The notes: generated from the sequence alone by a model not told the origin. DNA of 64,000 nt from Intrasporangiaceae bacterium URHB0013 (GCA_000620545.1 KK211150.1:477423-541422), one strand, 5' to 3'. Counted from the first letter of the stretch, positions 31,223-40,723 are shown. Made by a program: numbers and translations.

Positions 31223-33937
31223 ATGGCCGGGAGGCCGGTCGATGCGGCGCGCTCGCTGACCGCGGCCCTGGACGAGATCGACCGCGCAGCCGGGTCGGCT
31301 CCCGCGCGGGAGCGCCTCGAGCTGCGGTGCAAGACCCTCATCACGCTCGCCCTGACGGAGTTCATGCTCGCCGGGGTCGAGCCCGCCACCGCGCGCCTCT
31401 CGGAGGCGGAGAAGCTCGTCGACGACCTCGGCGACGACGCGCTCCGCGCCCGGCTCGACTACCAGCGCGCCAACATCCACGGTCGCGTCGGCGACCTCGC
31501 CTCGGCGTGGGACGGGCTCGAGGGCGCCGTGCGTCGTCTCGACGCCTTCACCGAGCAGGAGCAGTGCTCGGTGCACCTCAGCCGCGGGATGCTCGCCTTC
31601 GAGCTGTTGCGACCGCAGGAGGCGCTCGAGTCGTTCGCGGAGGCGGCGCGCCTCGCGCACGACCTCGGTGGGGTCGCGCAGGAGTTCATGGCCCGCCACA
31701 ACGAGGGGTATGCCGCCTACCTCCTCGGCGACATCCCGCGCTCCCTCGCCGGCATGGCGCTGGCCGAGGAGCTCGAGTCCGACGTCTTCACGGGGCCGGC
31801 CCGCCTCGACCGCGCCCAGGTCCTGCTCGAGGCCGGGCTCGTCAAGGAGGCGGTCGAGGCCCTGCACGGAGGCCTCGAGGCCCTCGAGGGCGACGGCCAC
31901 GACCAGATGCGGGCCGAGTTCGAGCTCGCCCTGGCCCGCGCGCACCGGTTGCTCGGGCACCTCGACCTGGCGGCGGCGGCCGCGGCGTCCGCCCACGTCA
32001 CGTACGCCCGTATCGGGGCGACGGCGTGGGCGGCCAAGGCGATGCTCGTGGGGCTGCTCGTCGACCTCGACCGGCAGCGGCGCACTCGTCGCGGCCGCAC
32101 TCGCGACGGTGGGGGCGAGCCGGGACGCGAGCAGCCCGACGCCGAGCGGCCCGACGCCGAGCAGCCCGACGCCGAGCGGCCCGACGCCGAGCAGCCCGAC
32201 GCCGAGCAGCCCGACGCCGAGCAGCCCGACGCCGAGCGTGCCGACGCCGAGCTCGTCCGGCGGGTCGTGGGTGTCGGGGACGCCGCGGTCGCCCGCGCCG
32301 CGGCAGCGACGGCCGACGAGCTGACCGAGGTGGCGACCGAGCTGGGCGACTCCGAGCTCGCCGACAGCGCGCGGGTCGTCGCGGCGCAGGCGCTGCTGCT
32401 GGCCGGCGATCCGGCCGGCGCGAACACGAGGCTGCTGAGCCTCGAGAGGGTCTCGACCGGCTCGCTGTCCGACGAGCTGGAGGCGGCGGTCGTCACGGCG
32501 ATGACGCTCGTCGCCACCGGCGGCCTCACGCCGGCCCGGCGCATCCTTGTCCGGGCCTCCCGCCGACTGGCCGCCGGCCAGCAGGGCAGCGCGAGTCTCG
32601 ACCTGCGCACGGCTCGTGCGGTCCACGGAGCCCGGCTCTCCGAGCTCGACCTCGAGCTCGCCGTGCCGCGCGGCAGCGCCGCGGTGCTCGAGGCCCTCGA
32701 GCGGTGGCGCAGCGCCACCGACCGTCTCCCGTCGCTCGGCCGACCGGACGACGAGCAGCTCGCCCAGCTCACCGAGCAGCTGCGCGCCGTGCGGGGCCAC
32801 CTCCGCGGCGAGAGCGACCCGGAGCACGTGCGCGAGCTGCACGACCATGCCTCGCGTCTCGAGCGGCAGATCCGTGACCGGGACTGGGCCCTGAGCCGCA
32901 GCGGCGGGGCCTCTCGTGCGCCGGTCCGCGTCCGCCAGGCGCGCGAGCACCTCGTCCAGGCCGACCGCGACCTCGTCTGGTTCTTCCGGCACCGCGGTCG
33001 CATCGGGGCGGTCGGCGTCGTCGGGGGACGCGCGACGATGCGCGACCTCATGGCGGCCGACCGGGCCGCCGAGCTCGCCCAGCGCGTACGCGTCGATCTC
33101 CGGGCCGCCGCCACGCACCACCTCGGGCCGCTCGCCGGGGCCGTCTGGTCCTCCCTGCGGGCGAGCGTGGCCGAGCTCGACGACGCCCTCCTCCGCCCGT
33201 GGCGGACCGACCGCGGGCTCGTCGTCGTGACGTGTCCCGAGCTGTCGGCCCTCCCTTGGGCGCTCCTGCCGTCCATGACCGGACGCCCGTTCACGGTCGC
33301 GCTGTCTCTGACGTCGTTCGCCCGACGCGCCGCGGGGCATGACGACGCCACCGGCGGCCCCGTCGGTGGTGCTGACGGCGCCGATCGAGGCCGAACGACG
33401 GACGTCCACGTCAGCGTCGGCCCGTCGGTGCCCCGCGCGTCGAGCGAGGGTCGCGCGATCGTCGGCACGTGGGGCTCCCGCGCCCACCTCGCCGAGCCGT
33501 CCCGTCGGTTCGAGCTCGTCAGGGCGCTCGCGCGGCCGGGCGTCGTCCACGTCGCCGCGCACGGCACCCACCAGGTGGAGTCACCGCTCTTCTCCTCGTT
33601 GGTGCTCCACGACGGGCCGGTCTTCGCGCACGAGCTGCAGCCCACCGGCGTGCGCGCCGACCACGTCGTGCTCTCGGCGTGCGAGGTCGGGCTCACCTCG
33701 CCCCGCCCGGGGCACGAGTCCCTGGGCCTCGCCCTGTCGCTGCTCTCGCTCGGCGCGCGCTCGGTCGTGGCTGCCGTGTCACCCGTGCCCGACGACGTCG
33801 CCGCGACGACCATGACGCGTCACCACGAGCTGCTGGCCTCCGGCCTCCCGGGCGACGAGGCACTGGCGCGCGCCGTGGCCGAGACCGACGACGTCGCCGC
33901 CGCCTTCCTCAACGTCGGCGGCCAGCACAGCCCCTGA
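31223..33937 (+). CDS. TPR-CHAT caspase-like protease
   Basis: 904 aa from the first ATG, though TPR-like residues (AIDLLESARTLREQG) continue upstream in the same open frame to 31130 without another ATG or GTG, so the true start is uncertain. Residues 1-300 are TPR-type helices. Residues 303-342 are eight EQPDA-type pentapeptides, then more helices. A C-terminal CHAT domain follows with His780 in VVHVAAHGTHQ and Cys820 in VVLSACEVG, the His-Cys dyad of the caspase/separase fold. CHAT proteases are activated by upstream sensors in several bacterial defence and cell-death systems. Confidence 0.88.
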   Translation: MAGRPVDAARSLTAALDEIDRAAGSAPARERLELRCKTLITLALTEFMLAGVEPATARLSEAEKLVDDLGDDALRARLDYQRANIHGRVGDLASAWDGLEGAVRRLDAFTEQEQCSVHLSRGMLAFELLRPQEALESFAEAARLAHDLGGVAQEFMARHNEGYAAYLLGDIPRSLAGMALAEELESDVFTGPARLDRAQVLLEAGLVKEAVEALHGGLEALEGDGHDQMRAEFELALARAHRLLGHLDLAAAAAASAHVTYARIGATAWAAKAMLVGLLVDLDRQRRTRRGRTRDGGGEPGREQPDAERPDAEQPDAERPDAEQPDAEQPDAEQPDAERADAELVRRVVGVGDAAVARAAAATADELTEVATELGDSELADSARVVAAQALLLAGDPAGANTRLLSLERVSTGSLSDELEAAVVTAMTLVATGGLTPARRILVRASRRLAAGQQGSASLDLRTARAVHGARLSELDLELAVPRGSAAVLEALERWRSATDRLPSLGRPDDEQLAQLTEQLRAVRGHLRGESDPEHVRELHDHASRLERQIRDRDWALSRSGGASRAPVRVRQAREHLVQADRDLVWFFRHRGRIGAVGVVGGRATMRDLMAADRAAELAQRVRVDLRAAATHHLGPLAGAVWSSLRASVAELDDALLRPWRTDRGLVVVTCPELSALPWALLPSMTGRPFTVALSLTSFARRAAGHDDATGGPVGGADGADRGRTTDVHVSVGPSVPRASSEGRAIVGTWGSRAHLAEPSRRFELVRALARPGVVHVAAHGTHQVESPLFSSLVLHDGPVFAHELQPTGVRADHVVLSACEVGLTSPRPGHESLGLALSLLSLGARSVVAAVSPVPDDVAATTMTRHHELLASGLPGDEALARAVAETDDVAAAFLNVGGQHSP
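32129..32248 (+). repeat. eight 15-bp repeats encoding E-Q/R-P-D-A
   Basis: GAGCAGCCCGACGCC and its GAGCGG variant run in tandem for eight units; the last reads ERADA. They form an acidic, Pro-containing spacer between TPR regions of the CHAT protein. Confidence 0.9.
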
Positions 33938-33956
33938 GGCCGAGTTCTGTCTCGCG

Positions 33957-35279
33957 TCAGCGGACGAGGCAGGGACGCTTGGGGTCGAAGGTCCAGCCGT
34001 CAACGAGGTACTGCATGGCCACGGCGTCGTCGCGTGCGCCGAGACCGTGCTCGAGGTAGAGCTCGTGCGCCGCAGCGAGCGCCTCGCGGTCGAGCGTCAC
34101 CCCGAGGCCCGGCGCGCTCGGCACCTCGATGGCGCCGTCGGCGATCTGCAGCGGCGCGGTGGTCAGTGCCTGGCCGTCCTGCCAGATCCAGTGCGTGTCA
34201 AGGGCCGTGATCTGCCCCGGAGCTGCGGCCCCGACGTGGGTGAACATCGCGAGCGAGATGTCGAAGTGGTTGTTGGAGTGTGACCCCCACGTGAGGCCGA
34301 AGTCGTTGCACAGCTGTGCCACCCGGACGGAGCCCGCCATCGTCCAGAAGTGCGGGTCGGCGAGCGGGATGTCGACGGCGTCGGTGCGGATCGCATGCGC
34401 CATCTCACGCCAGTCCGTCGCGATCATGTTCGTCGCCGTCCGCAGGCCGGTCGCGCGCTTGAACTCGGCCATGGTCTCCCGCCCGGAGAAGCGCCCTTCA
34501 GGGCCGACAGGGTCCTCCGCGTAGGCGAGCACGTCGTCGAGCCCGGTGCACAGGCGCACGGCGTCGTCGAGCAGCCAGCCGCCGTTGGGATCGAGGGTGA
34601 CGCGCGCATCGGGGAAGCGGCGAGCGAGGGCGGTCACCGCGGCGACCTCCTCCTCGCCGGCCAGCACACCGCCCTTGAGCTTGAAGTCGGTGAAGCCGTA
34701 GCGCTCCTGGGCGGCCTCTGCGAGCGCGACGACGGCCTCGGGGGTCAGCGCCTCACGACGGCGCAACTGCGACCAGCGGTCGACGCCGTCGTCGCCGACG
34801 AGGTAGGGCAGGTCCGTGCGCGCCGGATCCCCGACGTAGAAGAGGTAGCCGAGCATCGGCACGTGCGAGCGCTGCTGTCCGTCGCCGAGCAGCTCGGCGA
34901 CGGGGACGCCGAGGTGCTGCCCCACGAGGTCGAGCAGGGCCGACTCGAGCCCGGTGACGGCGTGCACGGTCGTGCGGAGGTCGAAGGTCTGGGCGCCTCG
35001 ACCGCCCGCGTCGCGGCCGGCATACGCCTCCGCGACCAGCCGAAGCAGCTGGCGGAACCGGGCGATCTCATGGCCCTCCAAGAGCTCCGCGGCCTCCCGT
35101 ACGGTCGCGGCGATCCTCTCGCCACCGGGCACCTCGCCGAGGCCGGTGTTGCCGTCACTGTCGGTGACGATGACGACGTTGCGGGTGAAGAAGGGACCGT
35201 GCGCGCCGCTGAGGTTGAGCAGCATGCTGTCGTGCCCGGCGACGGGGACGACCTCGACCGAGGAGATCTTCGGCGACAT
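33957..35279 (-). CDS. gudD: glucarate dehydratase
   Basis: 440 aa, enolase superfamily. It dehydrates D-glucarate (and L-idarate) to 5-keto-4-deoxyglucarate. Visible: the catalytic Lys motif [10 protein letters not shown], metal ligands in [10 protein letters not shown] and [11 protein letters not shown], the loop [11 protein letters not shown], and the catalytic-His segment [16 protein letters not shown]. The start ATG is at 35279; the longer frame upstream belongs to the ALDH gene's shadow. It is last in the kdgD-ALDH-gudD unit, 13 bases after the ALDH stop. Confidence 0.95.
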   Translation of the reverse strand: MSPKISSVEVVPVAGHDSMLLNLSGAHGPFFTRNVVIVTDSDGNTGLGEVPGGERIAATVREAAELLEGHEIARFRQLLRLVAEAYAGRDAGGRGAQTFDLRTTVHAVTGLESALLDLVGQHLGVPVAELLGDGQQRSHVPMLGYLFYVGDPARTDLPYLVGDDGVDRWSQLRRREALTPEAVVALAEAAQERYGFTDFKLKGGVLAGEEEVAAVTALARRFPDARVTLDPNGGWLLDDAVRLCTGLDDVLAYAEDPVGPEGRFSGRETMAEFKRATGLRTATNMIATDWREMAHAIRTDAVDIPLADPHFWTMAGSVRVAQLCNDFGLTWGSHSNNHFDISLAMFTHVGAAAPGQITALDTHWIWQDGQALTTAPLQIADGAIEVPSAPGLGVTLDREALAAAHELYLEHGLGARDDAVAMQYLVDGWTFDPKRPCLVR

Positions 35280-35292
35280 GGGGGTGCTCCTG

Positions 35293-36885
35293 TCAGTCCT
35301 GGGCCGGTCGCAACCGGCCGTCGATGCGCTGGGTGACGCCCCACGGGTTGTCGTCGCGGGTCGCCTCGGGCAGGAGGTCGGCCGGCACGTCCTGGTAGGC
35401 GACCGGTCGCTGGAAACGGTAGATGGCGAGGGAGCCGACCGACGTGGTCCGCGGGTCGCTCGTGGCAGGGAACGGCCCACCGTGGACCATCGCGTGCCCC
35501 ACCTCGACCCCGGTCGGCCAGCCGTTGAAGAGGATGCGGCCCGCCTTCGTCTCGAGCAGCGGTAGCAGGGTGCGCGCCGCATCGTGGTCGGTCTCGCCGG
35601 CCTGGACGGTGACGGTGAGCTGGCCTTCGAGGCCACGGATCGCGTCAGCGAGCTCCGCCACGTCGTCCCAGCGCACGACGAGACCTGCAGCGCCGAAGAC
35701 CTCCTCGCCGACCGCTGGGTCGTCGCGGAGGGCTGCGGGGGTCGTGGACGCGAGCAGCGGCGGGGGCGCGTTGACGCCCTCGCCGGGGCTCCCCTCGGCC
35801 TCGACCGTGACACCCGCCGCGCCACGCAGCGTGCCGGTGCCCTTGTCGAAGGCCTGGGCGATCCCGGAGGTGAGCATGGTCTGGCCGGTCGACTGCGCGA
35901 CGGCGCGGGCGGCGGACGCGAGGAAGGCGTCACCGTCGGGACCGGTGGGCACGAAGGTGAGCCCGGGATTCGTGCAGAACTGCCCGGACCCGAGCGTGAG
36001 TGAGCCGACGTAGCCCGCCGCGAGCTCCTCCGCGCGTCCGCCGGCGATGCTGCCGGGCAGCACGACGACAGGGTTGACCGAGCTCATCTCGGCGTAGACG
36101 GGGATCGGTTCACGACGTGCGGCCGCGGCCGCGACGAGGGCGAGTCCGCCGGTGCGTGACCCGGTGAAGCCGACGGCCTTGATCCGCGGGTCGCGCACGA
36201 GCGCCTGACCGACCGATGTGCCGCTGCCGAAGACCAGTGAGAAGACGCCGCCCGGCAGGCCGCTGGCCGCAACGGCGCGCGTCACGGCCGCCCCGACGAG
36301 CTCGCTCGTGCCGGGGTGTGCGTTGTGCGCCTTGACGACGACGGGGCACCCGGCGGCGAGCGCGGATGCCGTGTCGCCGCCGGCGACGGAGAAGGCGAGC
36401 GGGAAGTTGCTCGCCCCGAAGACAGCGACCGGGCCGACCGGGATGTGGCGCTGGCGGATGTCGGCCCGTGGGATCGGGGTGCGTTCCGGCAGGGCCGGGT
36501 CGATGCGTGCTTCGAGGTGGTCCCCGAGGCGCACGACCGCGGCGAACATCCGCAGCTGACCCGCCGTTCTACCCAGCTCGCCCGTCAGGCGGGCGAGCGT
36601 GAGACCGGACTCGGCCGCGGCTCGCGCGACGATCTGCTCGCCGTCGGCCTCGATCTCGTCGGCGACCCTCTCGAGGAACGCGGCCCGCTCGTCGGGCGTC
36701 GTCGCGCGATAGGCGTCGAACGCGGCCTCGGCGGCTCGCGTCGCCGCCTGGAGCTGGTCCTCGTCGACGAACGTGTAGTGGGGCGCGAGGTCCTCCCCGG
36801 TCGCCGCCTCGACAGCGGGCGAACCGGGCAGGCGCCCGACCATCGGCTCGCCAGCGATGATGGAGTGTCCGGTCAGGGTGGTCAT
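35293..36885 (-). CDS. 2,5-dioxovalerate (alpha-ketoglutarate semialdehyde) dehydrogenase
   Basis: 530 aa, aldehyde-dehydrogenase superfamily, of the KGSADH length class. Visible: [23 protein letters not shown] (cofactor binding), [39 protein letters not shown] with the catalytic Glu, and [16 protein letters not shown] with the nucleophile Cys. It would oxidise the product of KdgD to 2-oxoglutarate. It lies 17 bases downstream of kdgD and upstream of gudD. Confidence 0.92.
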   Translation of the reverse strand: MTTLTGHSIIAGEPMVGRLPGSPAVEAATGEDLAPHYTFVDEDQLQAATRAAEAAFDAYRATTPDERAAFLERVADEIEADGEQIVARAAAESGLTLARLTGELGRTAGQLRMFAAVVRLGDHLEARIDPALPERTPIPRADIRQRHIPVGPVAVFGASNFPLAFSVAGGDTASALAAGCPVVVKAHNAHPGTSELVGAAVTRAVAASGLPGGVFSLVFGSGTSVGQALVRDPRIKAVGFTGSRTGGLALVAAAAARREPIPVYAEMSSVNPVVVLPGSIAGGRAEELAAGYVGSLTLGSGQFCTNPGLTFVPTGPDGDAFLASAARAVAQSTGQTMLTSGIAQAFDKGTGTLRGAAGVTVEAEGSPGEGVNAPPPLLASTTPAALRDDPAVGEEVFGAAGLVVRWDDVAELADAIRGLEGQLTVTVQAGETDHDAARTLLPLLETKAGRILFNGWPTGVEVGHAMVHGGPFPATSDPRTTSVGSLAIYRFQRPVAYQDVPADLLPEATRDDNPWGVTQRIDGRLRPAQD

Positions 36886-36902
36886 GCGCAGGGACTCCGT
36901 TC

Positions 36903-37814
36903 TCAGCTGATCTTGTCGATGAGGATCGTGAGGTCGCTGACGTCCTGCTCGCTGAGGTTCGTCAGCGGAGGCCGGACAGGACCCGCGGGCCGGCCGATGG
37001 CGGCGAGACCGCCCTTGATGATGGACACGGCATACCCGCGCTCGCGGTCGCGGATGTCGAGGTAGGGCAGCACGAAGTCGTTGAGCTTGCGGTAGACGGC
37101 ATCCCTGTCCTGACGGCGGACGTCCTCGTAGAAGCCGACCGCGAACTCCGGCACGAAGTTGAAGATCGCCGACGAGTAGGTCGTGACGCCGAGCTGGAGG
37201 AGCGGCAGGGCGAACGTCTCTGCCGTCGGGAGGCCGCCGATGTAGAGGAGTCGGTCGCCCACCCGGGCGTAGGTGCGGGTCATCTCCTCGATGTTGCCGA
37301 CGCCGTCCTTGAGACCGATGAGGTTGGGGTTGCGCTCGGCGGCCTCGGCGACCGCGATGTCGCCGAGGACGGCGTTGGCGCGGGAGTAGGCGATGACCCC
37401 GAGGTTGGTCGAGCGGCAGACGGCCGAGATGTGCTCGACGAGGCCGCGCTGTCCGGCCTCCGTCAGGTAGGGCGGGAAGAGCAGGAGGCCGTCGGCGCCC
37501 GCAGCCTCCGCGGCCTGCGCCTGCGCGATCGCGACGGCCGTGCCGCCGGTGGCCGGGGCCAGGACGGGCACCGTGCCGCCGATCTCGTCGACGGCCACCC
37601 GGACGACGGTGTCGATCTCCTCGGTACGGAGAGAGAAGCCCTCGCCCGTGCCGCCGGCGGCGAAGAGGCCGGCGACGCCGTAGCCGCTGAGCCACGAGAG
37701 GTGCTCACGGTAGCCGGCCTCGTCGAAGGCGAGGTCGGGAGTGAAGTGCGTGACGGGGAACGACAACAGACCGGTGCCCAGCTGGTGAGCGATTTCGTCG
37801 GGAGCCAGGGGCAC
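36903..37814 (-). CDS. kdgD: 5-dehydro-4-deoxyglucarate dehydratase
   Basis: 303 aa, DHDPS/NAL family. It converts 5-keto-4-deoxyglucarate to 2,5-dioxovalerate with loss of CO2 and water. Visible: [28 protein letters not shown] at the N-terminus; [13 protein letters not shown]; the Tyr of [10 protein letters not shown]; and the Schiff-base Lys in [16 protein letters not shown] prefer the GTG at 37814 because AAAGGA lies 8 bases upstream and the upstream residues are not family-like. A TTGGAC-N19-TAGCCT promoter lies 77 bases upstream. Confidence 0.93.
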   Translation of the reverse strand: MPLAPDEIAHQLGTGLLSFPVTHFTPDLAFDEAGYREHLSWLSGYGVAGLFAAGGTGEGFSLRTEEIDTVVRVAVDEIGGTVPVLAPATGGTAVAIAQAQAAEAAGADGLLLFPPYLTEAGQRGLVEHISAVCRSTNLGVIAYSRANAVLGDIAVAEAAERNPNLIGLKDGVGNIEEMTRTYARVGDRLLYIGGLPTAETFALPLLQLGVTTYSSAIFNFVPEFAVGFYEDVRRQDRDAVYRKLNDFVLPYLDIRDRERGYAVSIIKGGLAAIGRPAGPVRPPLTNLSEQDVSDLTILIDKIS

Positions 37815-37890
37815 GTGAACGTCCTTTGCGACAGGGCGGCCGGGCGTCTCGCTGAGTCGAGACCCGCCGCTGGGCCAGTGAGGTGTGCAC

Positions 37891-37921
37891 AGGCTATGAA
37901 CCCTTGTGGATACCTGTCCAA
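37891..37921 (-). promoter_or_regulatory. promoter of kdgD-ALDH-gudD
   Basis: Minus strand: -35 TTGGAC (37921-37916), 19-base spacer, -10 TAGCCT (37896-37891); CATAGC with a 17-base spacer is the alternative. The -35 lies within TTGGACAGGTAT, nearly identical to TTGGACAGGCAT in the tctC promoter. Confidence 0.5.
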
Positions 37922-37938
37922 GACGCATTGTGTATGCC

Positions 37939-37959
37939 GTGATGCTCGGTGAGCATCAC
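37939..37959 (-). terminator. hairpin terminator of the LysR gene
   Basis: Perfect 9-bp stem GTGATGCTC / GAGCATCAC with a 3-base loop, 13 bases beyond the LysR stop on the minus strand. A GTATGCC word abuts it at 37932-37938. Confidence 0.65.
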
Positions 37960-37971
37960 GCCGGGACTCGG

Positions 37972-38898
37972 TCAGGTGCCGTTCGCGCCGAGCTGCATCC
38001 GCCCGATCTGCGCCAGGACGCGTCGCAGCAGGGGACTGCGGCGCCCCCGTGCCCAGATGGCGTGCAGCTCGACGGGGTGGCCGGGCGTCTCGCTACCGTC
38101 GGGGTCCCCACCGCCGTCGACGAGGTCCTTGTACACCACGCCCTGCACCCCGAGCGATCGAGCGGAGGCGGGCACCAGGGCGCATCCGCGTCCGGCGGCG
38201 ACGAGCAGGACGGCGGTGAGGATCTGGTGCACCTGCTGCTCGACCCTCGGGTGCGCGTTCGTCAGGAATCGGACCGTCAGCTCGTGGAAGTAGCGCGACT
38301 GGACCGGGTGGTAGCCGATGACGCGCACGCCCTCGAAGTCGTCGGCGGTGAGGGGCCGCGCGATCGAGGCGAGGGGGTGGGCGGCCGGTACGGCCGCGCA
38401 CAGGGCCTCACGGAAGACGACGCGCGACTCGAACTCGTTCGTGTCGAACGGCGGACGGGCGAGCCCGAGGTCCAGCTCTCCGCGGCGCAGGCCGTCGGCC
38501 TGGGCTGCCGTCACCCGCTCGTGGAGGATGACCTCAACCCCCGGGAGGCTGCGGTCGAGCTCGAGCAGCAGCTGACCGAGCATGCCGATGGCCGAGACCG
38601 CGGTGAAGCCGAGCCGCAGCGTCCCCGCTGCCCCGCCGTCGATGCGCCGGGCGACGTCTCCGGCGCTGTCGACGAGCGCGAGCAGACGATAGGACTCGTC
38701 GAGGAACGCGCGACCGGCTTCGGTGAGCGCCACCCGACGGTTGTCGCGCTCGAGGAGGGTCACCCCGACCGTGCGCTCGAGCTTCTGGATCTGCCGGCTC
38801 AGCGGCGGCTGCGTCATGTTGAGCCGTTCGGCGGCCCGTCCGAAGTGCAGCTCCTCGGCGACAGCCACGAAGGCGCGGACCTGGTCCAGGGTCATCAT
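37972..38898 (-). CDS. LysR-type transcriptional regulator of the aldarate locus
   Basis: 308 aa starting MMTLDQVRAFVAVAEELHF. The N-terminal winged helix contains GRAAERLNMTQPPLSRQIQKLE, then VTLLERDNRRVALTEAG. The effector domain starts at GTLRLGFTAVSAIGML and has the usual two-lobed pattern. It is placed between the tctCBA genes (divergent) and kdgD (same strand), so it probably controls both in response to an aldarate. A 15-bp palindrome lies 30 bases upstream of its start. Confidence 0.92.
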   Translation of the reverse strand: MMTLDQVRAFVAVAEELHFGRAAERLNMTQPPLSRQIQKLERTVGVTLLERDNRRVALTEAGRAFLDESYRLLALVDSAGDVARRIDGGAAGTLRLGFTAVSAIGMLGQLLLELDRSLPGVEVILHERVTAAQADGLRRGELDLGLARPPFDTNEFESRVVFREALCAAVPAAHPLASIARPLTADDFEGVRVIGYHPVQSRYFHELTVRFLTNAHPRVEQQVHQILTAVLLVAAGRGCALVPASARSLGVQGVVYKDLVDGGGDPDGSETPGHPVELHAIWARGRRSPLLRRVLAQIGRMQLGANGT

Positions 38899-38927
38899 GC
38901 CGCTCGACGATACAGGCAAGGTATCAA

Positions 38928-38942
38928 CCGATGCAGCATCGG
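38928..38942. promoter_or_regulatory. palindrome between lysR and tctC, possible LysR site
   Basis: CCGATGC-A-GCATCGG is a perfect 7+1+7 palindrome in the divergent intergenic region, immediately upstream of the TTGGAC -35 of tctC. Confidence 0.5.
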
Positions 38943-38944
38943 GT

Positions 38945-38975
38945 TTGGACAGGCATTGAGCGATCTTCGTAGGGT
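38945..38975 (+). promoter_or_regulatory. promoter of tctCBA
   Basis: -35 TTGGAC (38945-38950), 19-base spacer, -10 TAGGGT (38970-38975), leader of about 65 bases to the ATG at 39048. The spacing and the TTGGACAGG start match the kdgD promoter. Confidence 0.5.
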
Positions 38976-39047
38976 CTCCCGTCAAGGGACCGCATCCGCC
39001 CCCCAGCGCCCCGCCCCGGACGGCGCATCAGCTCGAGGAGACCTTCA

Positions 39048-40067
39048 ATGACGAACGTTCGAACGAGGCGCCGTGTGGCGACCGCAGCAGGCGCCACCGC
39101 CCTCGCCCTCGTCCTCACCGCCTGTGGAGGCGTGAAGACCGGCTCCGGCGGCGGCAACGCCACCGGCGGGAGCGACTACCCGACGAAGAGCGTCGAGATG
39201 ACCGTCGGCGCCTCCGCCGGCGGCAGCAGCGACCTCATCAGCCGGGCCATGTCCAAGGGCATGGGTCAGTCGCTCGGCGTGGCGATGCCGGTGGTCAACA
39301 AGCCCGGCGCCAACGGCGCGCTCGTGGCCAAGGAGCTGCAGAAGGCGGCACCGGACGGCTATTCGATCGCGATCCAGAACGCGTCGCTCTTCGCCATCAC
39401 CCCGCTCGCGGTCTCGGAGGCCGAGGCCGTCAAGGTCGACGACTTCGACATCGTCTACGGCGTCTCGCGCGACGACTACGTCCTCGCGACCAACCCGAAG
39501 ACGGGCTGGAAGAGCATCAAGGACATGAAGGCGTCCGGCAAGACCATCCGTTACGGCACGACCGGTGTGGGCACAGGTGCCCAGCTCAACTCCGCGCTCA
39601 CCTTCGCGACGGCCGGCATCGATGCCACGGCCGTGCCCTTCGACGGCGGAGCCCCCAACCTCACCGCCCTGCTCGGTGCCCAGGTCGACGTGTCGACGAT
39701 GCAGGTCGGCGAGGCCATCGAGAACATCCAGGCCGGCAAGCTCGTCCCGCTCGCCGTCTTCTCGGCCGAGCGGGTGCCGTTCCTGCCCGACGTGCCCACC
39801 GCCAAGGAGCAGGGCTTCGACGTCCAGGTCTCGCAGTACCGCTTCATCACCGTGCCCAAGGGCACGCCGCAGGCCGTCAAGGACAAGCTCGTCGAGGCCG
39901 CGAAGAAGACCTTCGCGACGGCGGAGTACAAGAAGTTCAACGAGGACAACAACCTCACGCCCCTCGAGGTGTCGGGCGAGGAGATCGCGACGCAGCTCAA
40001 GTCCGACCTCCAGTCCAACACCGACAAGCTGGCGAAGTTCAACATCTCGCTCGCATCCAAGAGCTGA
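39048..40067 (+). CDS. tctC: tripartite tricarboxylate transporter substrate-binding protein
   Basis: 339 aa lipoprotein (LVLTACGG lipobox, Cys near residue 26). TctC-type features: SVEMTVGASAGGSSDLISRAM, KPGANGALVAKEL, RYGTTGVGTGAQLNSAL and a C-terminal PDVPTAKEQGFDV. It binds a carboxylate outside the membrane and delivers it to TctAB. In this locus the ligand is probably an aldarate (glucarate, galactarate or talarate). The start has AGGAG upstream. Confidence 0.92.
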   Translation: MTNVRTRRRVATAAGATALALVLTACGGVKTGSGGGNATGGSDYPTKSVEMTVGASAGGSSDLISRAMSKGMGQSLGVAMPVVNKPGANGALVAKELQKAAPDGYSIAIQNASLFAITPLAVSEAEAVKVDDFDIVYGVSRDDYVLATNPKTGWKSIKDMKASGKTIRYGTTGVGTGAQLNSALTFATAGIDATAVPFDGGAPNLTALLGAQVDVSTMQVGEAIENIQAGKLVPLAVFSAERVPFLPDVPTAKEQGFDVQVSQYRFITVPKGTPQAVKDKLVEAAKKTFATAEYKKFNEDNNLTPLEVSGEEIATQLKSDLQSNTDKLAKFNISLASKS

Positions 40068-40093
40068 GCGGGCGAAGCCGCGCCACCGGCCCT

Positions 40094-40121
40094 GGCGCGG
40101 GGCACTCCATCGCCCCGCGCC
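40094..40121 (+). terminator. intercistronic hairpin between tctC and tctB
   Basis: Perfect 10-bp stem GGCGCGGGGC / GCCCCGCGCC with an 8-base loop, 26 bases after the tctC stop. It could attenuate readthrough or stabilise the tctC mRNA so that the binding protein is made in excess. Confidence 0.6.
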
Positions 40122-40165
40122 CGGGCCACCAGCCCCATGAGAACCCACTCGAAGAGGAGCCAGGG

Positions 40166-40708
40166 ATGAGCACGACGAGCGGGCCCGAGCGTCCACCGGC
40201 CGCCGAGGCGGACATCCTCGAGGAGCTCAAGGCCGAGCTCGCCCACGACCTGGAGGAGGAGCGACCGCCCCATGCGGGCCCGCTTGCGCAGGTCGCTGCT
40301 GGCCTGGTCACCCTGGCCATCGGGATCGCGGGCGTCGCCCTGTCGCTCGGCTTCGGCCTCGGCAGCCTGACCCAGCCCGGCCCCGGTCTCTGGCCGTTCG
40401 TGGTGTCCGTGGCGGTGACCGCGCTGTCGCTGGCCCAGCTGGCCTTCGGGCGCGAGGCCCAGGACACCGAGACGTTCACCCGGTCGAGTGCCCTCACCGC
40501 GCTCGGGGTGCTGACGCTCGTCGGTCTGGCCGCCTTGCTGCCGATCATCGGCTTCGAGGTGCCGGCGCTGCTCGTCATGGTGATCTGGCTGCGCTTCCTC
40601 GGCGGCGAGTCCTGGCGCACGACCGCCGTCGTCAGCGTCGTCACTGTCGCCGCCTTCTATGCGCTCTTCGTCCTGGCGCTCTCCATCCCCCTCCCGCGCC
40701 TGATCTGA
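40166..40708 (+). CDS. tctB: tripartite tricarboxylate transporter small membrane subunit
   Basis: 180 aa. It has an acidic N-terminal tail (about 45 residues), then four membrane helices: VAAGLVTLAIGIAGVALSLG, LWPFVVSVAVTALSLAQLAF, SALTALGVLTLVGLAALLPIIG and VVSVVTVAAFYALFVLALS. The G-P-G-L-W-P motif is typical of TctB. The tctA gene follows after 15 bases. Confidence 0.9.
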   Translation: MSTTSGPERPPAAEADILEELKAELAHDLEEERPPHAGPLAQVAAGLVTLAIGIAGVALSLGFGLGSLTQPGPGLWPFVVSVAVTALSLAQLAFGREAQDTETFTRSSALTALGVLTLVGLAALLPIIGFEVPALLVMVIWLRFLGGESWRTTAVVSVVTVAAFYALFVLALSIPLPRLI

Positions 40709-40723
40709 CCGGAGGCCCACGTC

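Noticed and set aside
30680-33571. 963-codon minus-strand open frame opposite the CHAT gene
   Set aside because: Gly/Arg-rich shadow of the TPR-CHAT gene, whose His-Cys dyad and helices are clear on the other strand.
33957-35933. 658-residue protein including glucarate dehydratase
   Set aside because: The first 218 residues are a shadow of the aldehyde dehydrogenase; GudD begins at 35279.
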